Assembly: GCA_946894095.1 (NCBI GenBank)
Contig: OX335645.2
Span: 11,245,001 to 11,309,000, forward strand
Length of the DNA stretch: 64,000 bases
From: Incurvaria masculella
Lineage: Eukaryota; Arthropoda; Insecta; Lepidoptera; Incurvariidae
Direction: 5' to 3'
Shown here: one piece after another, positions 39,301 through 51,300 of the stretch
How positions within the stretch are numbered: the first letter of the stretch is position 1
How the letters are laid out: every line of letters begins with the position of its first letter
Translations under genes and position numbers: made by a program
Notes under the pieces: generated by a model
The model's input: only the letters and a program-made list of their open reading frames with translations
Told to the model about the DNA's origin: nothing
Databases searched by the model: none

Positions 39301-42300
39301 ACGCTCGCTGCGCGGGACCTACGCATGCATATGTCGCTTGCCTCCAACACATCTATACACTGACAGTTCACCACTATAAACAAAATATATTGTCAAGTTA
39401 TGAACAATGATGGTAGTGGGGAATATAATTATATTTATTTAATATTATTTGATTTTTTTATCTCTGAGCATCATACCTGACAATTTATATTCCTCTCTTC
39501 TATACACAAATCAACCAATCACTTTTATCTTTAGTCTCGTAGATCCATAATCACTGCACAATAAAAACAAACCACATTTTCGTAAATGTGTAAAATTAAC
39601 TTCTAAAAGCTATAAAGTTTATCTTTCGAAGCATGTGGCAGGCGAAACGTGACAGGGGCAGATGGCAGTAGCACTTGCCGTGGTGGCATTGCAGCACTAT
39701 TATTTACTATGGTTTCTTATGAGACCCGTTACAAACCATATAAAGAAGAAGTGCGACCCTGTCCGCTGCTGCCATCTGAGGGCCTGCCACGCGCATCGAA
39801 AATTCGTCTTTACTAAAAAATTTTTTAGCAGGGCTGGATCGGAACCGTAGAAGTTAGAGGGCTACATGTAACGCCTCCATGTATTAAACATTGGAAATTC
39901 TATATTTTTCATGCTGCCACACGTCAAGATGTTATTTCAAAACTCTAGCATCTCGAGGTTTACTACAACTGAATTAACTGCATGTTGCACGTATACTAAC
40001 TGCAAGTTGAGCATGTGATGGTGCGCGGGGGGGTGGGGCGGGTGGTGCGCGCGGGGCGCTGCCGACGGCGCGGGGTGCACGAGCCGCGGCCGCCCGTTCA
40101 TGAACGGCCGCAGGCTCGGGTTGGGCGACGGCAGCGGCGTGGTCGGCGTGGACTGCTGCCGCGCCAGCAGCGAAACCAGGATCTGATTCTTCTGGCACAG
40201 CGGGCTCATGCCGGCGCTGCTCGTGTGGACCGAGCCGGCGCCGGAGGGACTCGCCACCGACGTCGACGACGGTGTCGATAGAGCGCTCGATGTCACCTGT
40301 CACCCCAGTGCAAATTCTTAAAATATTTGCCAATTTTGTGTAAGCGTTGATTTTGGACTAAACTACTTGCGATTTACGTTTTTAAAGTCAGTCAGTCAGT
40401 CACCGCCTTTGCGTCCACTGCTGGATATACGCCTCTCCAATTTTTCTCCAGTCCTCCCGTATGGAACCACTGCTTTCCGCCGACGCACTTGATGCCGTCC
40501 TCCCACCTGGCAGGTGTGACGTTTTTAAAACTTATCTTAATTAGCAAGATTATTTAGCGGGCTGTCGACATGGGTTCCAGCGACAGGCTGCATCAATTTC
40601 GTTCTTACAATACATTTAAATGTGCACGTCAATGCCATCGGGGATTACTTCATGGTTCTGAATCCATGTAGATGGAATTTATATCACCACATAGATGAAA
40701 GATGATTGAAATCCGCAAAAAAACATGTTTAATGCATACAATAAAAAAAATAAAGGAAAGGTTTCGCATCAGTGGCATAAGAAATGATATTGCCCACCCA
40801 TGTCCAGAAAATACAAAATGCTCATTTGACTTGTCAGGCAGCAAAAAAAAATTTTTCATACAAACAATTAATGATTCAAGAAACAAAAATACTAGCATAT
40901 ATACTAATGTTGCAAATCAAGCGATTTGGAACATGGTGAAACAACAACCTTAAGTAATTGCTGTTTATTTAAAGGTTAATTTTATGAAAGAAGTTCAGCA
41001 GCACAGGAAGATGCGATTAGAAACAGTCAAATTATCTCGTGCCAAGGTATTATTTTACGATAATCAGCCAAGAAACCATGCCATGGAGGTATTGATAACT
41101 AAGAGAATAATTCTTAATGCAAATTACAGTTTTGGATAGCAAACAAAGCTGCACAAACTCGTCATATGGGTAATTGAATACAGGCACCATAGCAGGAGGC
41201 AGCATGCGCAATTGCTGCAGACCCGTTGGCAGGCTTGGCTGCGAGCTTAGCCGCTAGACTACGGGCAGCCAAGGAGAGCTAAGGAGAGAGAAGGGGCGCC
41301 AGGTCGCACCTGCTGCGCCTCGGGGGTGGCGCGCTTGGCGCTGGGCAGGCCGGCGGCCCTCATCTCCTCGGCCTTGCGCTTGCCAGCCATGAAGCGGTCG
41401 AGGAAGTTGTCGGCGGCGTCGTGCGCGGCGGCGCGCGCCTGCTTGCTGCTATCAGGTCCGTTGGACAGCAGCTGCGTGAGGAGAGCGCTCGGCTGCGAGC
41501 CGCCGCCGCCGCCACCACCTCCCCCACCGCCACCCCCGCGCTGCCGCGACTCTTCGTTGTCGTCGTCTGACTTTTCGTTCAGTATCTGTTGGCATTACAT
41601 AAAAATATAAACAAATCGTCAACATTCGAATACATAATTTTTATTATTATAGTAAATAAAATTGGGTAAATGCGATAGAATAAAATATTCAAACTGTCAG
41701 ATAACAGTGTCATAATGCCTATGAAAAAATTTAAGGTTGGCAAATTGACTAGTGATCGTGCATACATTTGAATATTGTATTTAGATAGGCAACTTCGCAA
41801 ATTTACTGGGCATCGTTAGTGATACCTTAGGGAACCAGAGAATTCTAGAATGTTTAATGCCATCGAGTGGCTAGTATAACCGCTGTTTTATTTTACACTA
41901 GCCACTCGTTGGCGAGACTCGAACCTACCGCCACTTTGCCTGAGCATCTAAGGGGCGTACTGAAATCTGTAAACTATTGAGTCATTCACACAGACATTTA
42001 AGATACTTTAAATCTCCTAAATAAAAATTAACAACATGAACAGACTTCGAGGGTTACGACATACACAACTACATATGTACGTGCATCGTGCCGCAAGCTT
42101 CCACACGCATTTCCTCTCTCAAGAGAAATGTAATTTTTAATTATTTAAAATATGTTGTGCATCACTGAAATGGAAAAGCTCTATGCTTCTGATTGAAGTT
42201 TTTTTTTCAGACTATGCTTAAAAGCAGAAAGGTTTTTTTTAAACAAACCCGCAATAGCATGTCCGAGTTGTGGTTGTGCTGCGTGTTGGTGGGCGCGGAC

Positions 42301-45300
42301 GGTGTGGCGGGGTTGGAGGTGGCGGCGGGCGCGGCAGCGGCGGCGGCAGGCGCGACCGCGGCGGGCGGCGACAGCGCGGCGGCGGCGGCGGAGGGCGTGT
42401 GCGGCGCGTGCGGCGTGTGCGGCGTGCTCGGCGCCGACATCTCCCCCGTCCCCTCCTCGTCCTCCTGCTTGAGCAGGTCCTTCAGGATCCTGTTGTTGGC
42501 GGCGGCGGACGGCGCCTCGTCCGGCTTCAGAAGCAGCGACCGCAGCCGGTTCGGCTCCTCGGGCGGGGGCGCCGGGGCGGCGGCGGCGGCGGTTGCGGCG
42601 GCGGGGACGGCGGCGCGCGCGGCGGGCCGCTCCCGGCCCTCGTCGGAGGGCAGCTCGTCGAAGGGGAAGGGCACGAAGGGGTCGTTGGGCGAGCGCGCCG
42701 GCTGCGGATACTCCCACGGGGCCTGAGGGAAGTCCATCTCGAAATCGCCCATGGAGAAGGAGGCTTGATCGGCGGGGCTCACCGAGCGGAAGGTGCCGTC
42801 ACGGCCGGCTCCCCCGTTGGCGACGGAGGTCATGAGGGGTCCGCCGACGGTTGGCGGCGGGGGCGCGGGGGAGGAGGCCGCCTCCTCCTCGGACAGTATC
42901 GAGTGCGCCGACATGATGAAGTCGCTCTCCTGCGAGCGGAACAGCCGCGACTCAGCGCGGACCGCGATGTACGACTTGGAGAGGCCCACTCGCAATCGGA
43001 AGGGCGCGCTGACCGAGGGGAGGGCGGGGAACTGGGGGCTGTCGCGCAGATGCGCGGTCACGAGCGCGCGATCTCGCGGCTCCACCAGTTCAATGAGCCG
43101 GATGCCTTCCAAAGCGCAACAGGCCGGCGAGCCGCTAGGACTACCTACACCGCTCAGGTCACACGCTGCAAAGGAGAACAAATAGTTGGTTAGAAGGCAA
43201 ACCCTTGAAACATTTATCTAAAGTTAGAAAACGAGGAGGTAAAAACCGGGAGTTGAAAGGGATTGAGAGGAACATTTAAATTTAAACACGGACTGGAACG
43301 GTGTTTATCTACTGCCCTGTCACCGATGACATATAGACCCTAAGGCTTCATTGTCACTGCGATCAGGAATTTGATGCAATGGCTAATGTGCAATGAGAGT
43401 CGACTTGTATTATGGTGGAAATAGGCAAACCACAGTTATCTGACGGATACTAACTGATGATGTTGGCGGTGCGGTCGAGTTTGAATGTGATCTGCGCGGG
43501 CTGCTTGTGAGCAAAGGCGGGCGGGCCGCCCTGGTCGGCGAGCAGGCCGGGCGACGCGTCGTCACAGCGCCGGATGACGCACATGACGGAGGCGGCCTCC
43601 TCCGTAGCGCCGCGCACCGCAGCCGCGTGGATTAGCACCTCCACGTATCTGAGCACACAAAAAAAACCTATGCATTACTGTGTCTGTGTGGTGTGAATAA
43701 CTTGTTTCAGGACGGACCTCGACGTTACGGTGGCAAATCGCAGGTTTTTTCAGGGGCGGGAGCAGGCCATTCCCGAGAGAACTTAACACGATTAATTGAC
43801 GTAGAGCCTCTATCACCTGAAGGAAACAACATGTTTTTGTATATTTAAATAACAAATTATCCATATTAGCATTTATCAGCCATTACTGAACAGATGGGTC
43901 TATGTGCTCGCAAGTGGCCAGTTACCCATCGGGTTGGTTAGGAACGACGCGAGCGGATGGCGCTGCGTCCTGCGGCAGCGGCATGAAGTCGTGGTGGTCG
44001 CCGTGTTGCTGGTAGGTATACTTGTGATAACGCTAATGTACGGGTGGGTCTATGTGCTCGTATGTGAGTGTGGACAGTTACCCGTCGGGTTGGTTGGGGG
44101 CAGCGCCCTTGACGCGCAGGCGCGAGCGGATGGCGCGGAAGTTTTCCGCGTCGGCGTCGCGCAGCAGCGGTATGAAGTTGTTGTGGTCGCCGTGGTGCAG
44201 GTAGGTGTAGATGCTCTGCTTGTAGAGGTCGGCGCGTTCCCAGGCGACGATGTCGCGGATGTTCTCCGTCACGCACTCGATGTCTCCGTCCGCGTTGATC
44301 TCCAGCAGCACCCAGCCTAGACTCGTCGTGTAGTGCTTCAGCGCCTGTAACGTGAGCCAGTCTAATGGTTATACAATTGACAAATTTTTAAATAAACTCA
44401 ATCTGAGTCCAGGCGTAGGTGGCATGCCATTTAAGTTTTGTCGTTGGAAACAACTAGAACCTTACATACATTTTAATGTTTTTCAAAGTATTCCCCATAG
44501 CATTCTATGCCACTCTTCAAAACTACAATAGCTTAATTTTTTTTTATTATTATTCCACCCCAAAGTAGGGGCACAAAATTAAACTCTCAGTGCATGTGTG
44601 GTAGGAGTGCATGCTAACAATAAGCCACTTTGTTTGTCATAACTACATTCATATAACATTCGAGATGGTCACCATCACACCAATGAACTGAAATAAAGGT
44701 ACGCATGAGCTTGTGGCAATATAAGAGGGGCAACAAATTCCCACAATTTTCGCAGTACGGAAGATGTATGAGCGTATCTTGCCGTTTTGTATGCATATAT
44801 TTATATAAGACAATTCGGCTGCGAACAGTAGCACACAGGCAGGTAGCATAACTACCAGTCGTATTCAGAGAGCACCTGTCAAAACTTAGTACGAGATTAG
44901 CACCGGACTAACCTTACAAAAACCGGTTTAGTCCGTCGGGTTACAGTTAGTCCGCCCATTCTGAATACGACAGTGTTTATTTATCTTTCGTTTTTATTCA
45001 TAATTTTCAAAGGTTATGCACAGAATTTAGGTATGTTAAGAGATTTTCCTACATATTTTTGTTTAAAAATAAACTAATACGACCACAATGAATTTCCTTT
45101 CTTATCTGGACATTTAGCCAATATCTTATCATGAGAGCATTTAATGCAGGTGTCTCTGTACTTATCCAGCTAAATTTATTTTATTAATGTTTTTTAGAAA
45201 ACGGTTTGTGCAACTTGTTTGTCAGCTTTTGAGGAACATTATAATGAATAATCCATGTCCATAATGGAAATCATAACTTTCATAAGATCAATTACATTCA

Positions 45301-48300
45301 TCATTGGTCGAGACACCTTAAGGTGGCCCAACCCGGCGGCCTCAACTCATTTGCGGGCACGGTACAAAACCGTGCTGTTGCGCTCTGGGACCTTCTCTGT
45401 TTCTAAGAATAAGACAGGCTCCGTGATGAGAAAGATGCAACCTGTCCACAAAAAAGACAATGTGCATAGTGTATGATTTGGTAAGATTTACGAAAATTTT
45501 AATTTCAAAACGACTTATAGCTAAAAGTAAACCACGACCACTGTAGTCAAAAATCTAACAAAAACCAAATAGATTATAAATCTTGATTAAATAAGCTATG
45601 TCTGATGACTAATCTTTTTAAGATGTTCTTACTTTATCATTGCGTAATCCACCTCCAAAGTTATTGTTTAAAACGCGCGACAATTCCGAACTTTCGGACG
45701 TTATAACTTGAAAACCAAACACAATTTTACAATGCCAATGGTCATCAGACATCTACTTCAATCAAATAAATTTTGAGCAACATTTTGGATCTCTGACAAG
45801 AAATATAGGCGTGATCTTCTTTCCCCTTTTGTATGGGGAGATGAGCGGGTTGGGCCACCTTAAAGTGGATCATGCAATTGCAAGACGAAATTTTGTTATG
45901 CATAACAGTGAGCAATCGGTGTTGCATTACAAGAATGCAGAATCCAATGTAGCGCGAGACGATAAACCCACTTTTACATATATTGGGACACAACAAATAT
46001 CCAGTAACAGGGCAGGGTTGGCACGAATACAAAGACGCATCTGGGGTTGCAACCCGATTAACGCGCCGTATGGTGTACGCCAGGCCCTCAAAGAAGTGCC
46101 CGATGACGCCCATGGGATATATAATTTTTACAAGGGCTGCGAAAACCACGCCGACCTGTCGGGTGCTTCTTCTCGCCATGTTTTTTTTGATTTTTTTTAT
46201 TTTTTATGCGACCTGACATGGATGGCTAATACCACACAACTACCGTTATGATATTAGCCCAATACACCACATTCCCGAAGGAATTTGGTGCCATGCCAGG
46301 ACTTTCCCTTTATGAGAACATTGAAGCTACATTGAACTGGATGGAAAACACGGACAATTTTTCATTGCCGCTTCGACCATCTTTTCAATCAATGCGATGG
46401 TACCAACCCGGCCAGTCCAACTAGGCCAGTCCCCGCTCCACTAGGCTACGAGCCGCTACGAAGCACCCCAGGTTAAACTTGGGGTAAACTACCTCGGCAG
46501 GTGGTGGATTCCTCAGTTTACCAACTTTAGAAATAAAGGATTCATAGGATCGGTTGGTTCTAATTTGAAAGTCACCATTGTCACTTTGAACATGATCAAA
46601 GGAGAAGAGAGAATTGTACAATCGTCAAACATGTTACTCTTCTTAAACAAAATAATTCCTATACCATTAAACCACGATTTCTACCCATTTTTATAGACAC
46701 CTGCCGTCTCATCTTACGTAATTACGTAAGATTAAATAGGCAATGTAATGGTGGTAAAAAGCATTTAGCGGCTCGTAGCTCACGAGCGCCGGGCTTTGCT
46801 TCTCATGCCTAAAGTCAAGGGTTTAATCCCCGCCGAGTTCTCGTACCAATTTCTTCTCATTCCGAGTTAGAGAAGGTAATGTGGTCCGGAATCAATAGTG
46901 TCGTCGATGGCGACATTTCGTCCCGCGAGCCGAGAGTACGCTTTACCTCGATGAGCGTGCTGATCTCCGAGAAGTAGGCGACGGTGTCGGGCGGGGGGTG
47001 CGCGTGCGCGTGCGCGCGGGACGCGTGGTGCGCGTGCGGCTGCGTGGAGGTAACCTCGCCGGCCTGCAGCGGCGTGCAGGCGCGCTGGCAGCGCGGCGGG
47101 CAGGCGGCGCAGCAGGCGCCCGCGCACTCGCGCCGCCGCTCGAGCACGAGCCGGATCTGCGCGGCCGCCTCCTGCACGATGCCGTTCTTGTCCGGCTGCC
47201 TCACGTCCGACAGGCACGCGCCCAGCAGCTCCTCCAGCTGGTTGATCGTCTCGTTCTCGAGCTCGCGCCGCCGCTTCTCGTTGTTGCACTTGTTGCTGCA
47301 ACAAATACAACGCAACGTTTCTACACTTCCGACTGGAGAGGCACGTTGAGCTATCCTGTGGGCCCTGTTCCCCGATTCAAGGGTTCTATTCTTAGGGTGT
47401 GTACATTTTCAGGGTTCCGTACCCCGAGAGTGATGAACGGAACCCTATTTCTAAGCCTCCGCTGTCCGTCCGTTCGTCTGTCACAGGGCTGTATCTCGTG
47501 AACCATAATACAGCAGACAGCTATTTTTTCAGAGTGTGTATTTATTTCTGTTGCCGCTTAAACGACAAATAGTAAACATAAAAAAAATTAAAAAATTAAG
47601 GGCCACCAGACAAGAAATGTGATTTCTTTTGGGTCAAATCTTTTGCGAGTGCGACTCGCACTTATAGGCTCTCTGGCTATGGTTTATGTCAGCCACACGC
47701 TTTTGTCCGGAATTGTTCTCCTATTATTAACGGTTGTTTGAATAAATAAAAATAAAAAAACTAAAAATATAAGTACACTTTTATAATTGTGCACCAACTT
47801 TGGTTTGACTCATAGTTTTTGAGAAAAAAAAGGTAGTTTTCTGAAGCGTGTATGAAATTGCAAAATAACCATCTGGCTAGGGCGAATTTCTTCTATTTAT
47901 AGCAGCGCGGCATGGTGGAATGAAAGATGGTGTAAACGGTCAATCGTATTCGACGTTTTGCCGTTATCAATCGAAGGACGAATATTGGCGTACCGCTCTT
48001 TTCTTTCAGAAACTTGGTAGAATGGACTAATATTGTTTCAATATGGAGATCGATTGTTAAATAAAATCAGGTTAAATAAAAATAACACCTGAAAATAATT
48101 TGTCACTAGAGTTATCAAATAAAACACAATGTCACTTCTAATAAACTAATTTGGAATAATAATGTTCGTAAAAACTGTACTGTGCCCGTGCCCTGCTAAA
48201 TAGGCTTGATGTGTATAAGACCGCGTTGAGGTGGGAAGTGATTAGCTCTTCGCTTTCAAACATTTCACATTGGCTCGACAAAATATATATATTCCGACTG

Positions 48301-51300
48301 GGTATTTTGTCATCTACGATAACATATGAGTCATTCGTGATAATTACAATAATCGCAATCTGATTCACGCATTCAACCACTTGGAGTGAGTTTGCAGGAA
48401 CTGTTCTAATTTCCACATATCCGTCCGTATGTCACAATGATCAGTGGTCACAATGTTTAATTCCACCATATTTTATACGAATCCTTTTTTTTTAATAGTT
48501 GTTTAAATATAATTAGGGGAACAACATTAATGTAAACAACTTACAACAAAACATATGTTTTTTTGGGGCGTGTGTACGTGATGTGTCTTATATGACTAAA
48601 TATGTATTTTAAGGTGAGCCTTCCCGCTCAACTTCCCATACAAACGTGGAAAGAAGATCATGAGCATATTTCTTGTCAGAGTTTCAAAATTGTACTCAAA
48701 GCAGCTTTATTTGATCGAACTAGATGTCTGATGACCATTGGCATTGTACAATAGTGTTTGGTTATAAGGTCCGAAAGTTCGAATTTTTCGCGCTTTTTAT
48801 ACAATAACTTTGGAGACGGATTACTCAACGATAAAATAAAAACATCTAAAAAAGATTAGTCATCAGACCTAGCTTGTTTCATGAAGATTTATGATCAATT
48901 TGAATTTCGTTAGATTTTTAACTACAGCTATCCTGATTCACTTTTAGCTATAACATTTTCGTAAATCTTACCAAATCCAATACTATTCGCATTGTCTGCT
49001 TTGTGGACATATTGCACGCCCCTCATCACGGAGTCTGTCTTTTTATTTGAAACAGAGTAGGTTCCAGAGCGCAATAGCACGGTCTTGCACCGTTCCCGCG
49101 AATGAGTTGGTCCCGCCGGGAAGGGACACCTTAATAAACAATTAACCAAGCAGTACTCCGTGTTCTATTCAGAAAACCCTTCCAATACTACCCTCCAGGT
49201 TTCATTCAGGACACAAAAAAGCTGAGCGTTAGCCAACTCTACATAAGCAAATTAATACTCTGATTACAACCGATATCTACTAATAAAAACACCCGAAACA
49301 CAAGGTTCTAGGACAACTATCACGTATCACGTATCACGAACGAACGCATCATTTGATCAAAGCCACTACACCTTTTTTTAGCTCCGTTTATACACAGTGA
49401 ATTATGTCAGAAATCGAACCACTACATACAACGATACCAGACCGACCAGTATGATCAGTCCGATTTCTCACGTAAACCGACATTTACGGAACTCTGAAGT
49501 TACGTAAAAAACCGGCCAAGTGTGAGTCGGACTCGCACACGAAGGGTTCCGTACAATCTAGTTATTGCAATTATCACGATCAAGCTAAAACGCCAAAAAA
49601 ATCCCGTTTTTGTATGGGAGCCCCATTGAATTTTTATATTTTTTTAATCTTTCATATTTGTTGTTATAGCGGCAACATAAATACACACTCTGTGAAATTC
49701 AAGTGCCAACCTATTACGATTCATGAGATATAACCGGACGGACGGACAGACAGCGCAGGCTTAGCAATAGAGTTTCGTTGGTACCCCTTGGATAAGAAAA
49801 CCTAAAAATGTCAAACAATTACAAGTTTTTTAATCCTTATTCCGTTTTACTTCTTCAGCCTGTCAAAATCAAACTCGAACTACTTGTATGAAAACGCGGA
49901 GTCGGCGTAAACTGCTCACAATAAACGACTTCTCAACGTTTCAAAATAATTATGTGCTTACACATGTAACGGTGTAAAGCAATGTAACGAAGCATACGAA
50001 GAAGTTGACTGAGGAATTAAACGAGACCATTAAAAAGGGCAGAAGGACATTGAATGTTTGTGGGAGTAGTAACTTAAGAGATGTGATGGTGAAAATTACT
50101 AGCAAAGCGTGTCATACGAAGTACGAAGCGATGCTTGGTGTGACAAAATGTAGAAAATTCTGTGAATGAAAAGAAAAGGGATTGATGTGCATACTGCGAG
50201 TGCTAGGAAAGTTGACGAAAACTCTTTTCCCAGTTAAAATTGCCCTTAAGAACGGCCCGTAAGCTATGCTCCCCATACAAACGTAGTTTACTAATCATTT
50301 GGAAACAGCTATTCCAATTAAATTGATATTTAATATCTAATATCAGGTAACAAATATCTGTGTCTGCATGCTTTTGTTTTTTTGAAAAATCCAAACCGAA
50401 TGAAATGAACGCAAAAAGAAAATTTTCATACTAATTTTGTTTTATTTGTGGTTTGACCCAGAATACATTTACCGAAAAAACAAAGGCATGCAGATACAGA
50501 TATTTGTAGCCTAATATTAGATACCAAATATCAAGTAAGTTGGAACAGTGGTTTTCACATCATTAGTAAACTACGTTTGTTTGGGAGGCGAAATTTTCAG
50601 GTGCTTACGGGCCGACCTTAATTAGTGAAACATTGGCGGTCATTCAATTCAGCGCAAGACTGATTGTTATGAAATTCCAGACAAAAACAGGAAAATGTAG
50701 CACTCAAGCATGGTGGGCAAATAGGAATAAGGATAAAGATAAAAATATCATAGGTCAGTTTTTAGGTACGCCCGTTCGTGTGTAATTAGTGTACAGTCGT
50801 TGCGACATCGTTATAAAACTTCGAATAAAATTGCCAAAGTATTACGTACCTAAACCTATTTTACGTTGGCTGTGTGGCTGACGTACCAACCTGTCTCACC
50901 CAATAAAATAGCGTATGGATAAATAGATATAATGTGCAAAACAACACTGGTATCCCAGGCGGAGCGAAGCGGGTGGGAGGTGGGAGGGCGCGGGAGGCGA
51001 GTGCACATGTTTCGATGATAAATCAAGGTTAGCGACCGGCTCTGTGATGCTCGACGCGCGACCTTGAGCATTCACACTACTTCTCCGCGAAAATTGCCGA
51101 GCGACGACGATTCGCCTCCGCCAACTGCCTCCGCTGCCACTGTCTCGCACATCGACTGTTATATGTATACCTAGGCACTAGAATAGAAAGATAGAGTTCC
51201 GATCCGAAGGGCGTGGATAAGGGCGGCTTCACACGAGCGTTTTTATCAGCGACATTTTTAGGCGTGCAGCGCCGCCGCACACACCAAGTTTACTGATGCT

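Larger units (their letters stand above)
44345..46946 (-). other. tai intron 2
   Basis: 2.6 kb between PAS exon 3 and bHLH exon 2. Carries the 114 bp palindromic MITE, MITE family A copy 4 and a family S copy. Near 46765-46840 a tRNA-like stretch (TAGCTCACGAGCG, then GGGTTTAATCCCC) may be a SINE head. Confidence 0.7.

Noticed and set aside
42270..43193. 307-codon open frame on the plus strand opposite tai exon 5
   Set aside because: Arg/Gly-rich low-complexity product caused by the GC-rich codons of the real exon; no motif, and the minus strand frame has PAS and LXXLL motifs with matching splice phases.
43690..43850. Possible extra tai exon in intron 3 (good acceptor, open frame with PLKKPAICHRNVEVRPE)
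   Set aside because: In the phase left by exon 3 the first full codon is TGA, and exon 3 already joins exon 4 in phase with a continuous PAS sequence.
46760..46845. tRNA gene candidate (A-box-like TAGCTCACGAGCG, B-box-like GGGTTTAATCCCC)
   Set aside because: I cannot fold a convincing acceptor and anticodon stem; more likely a SINE head.
46998..47501. 167-codon open frame on the plus strand opposite the bHLH exon
   Set aside because: It crosses the exon 2 boundary into intron and a family R repeat, has biased composition, and shows no domain.
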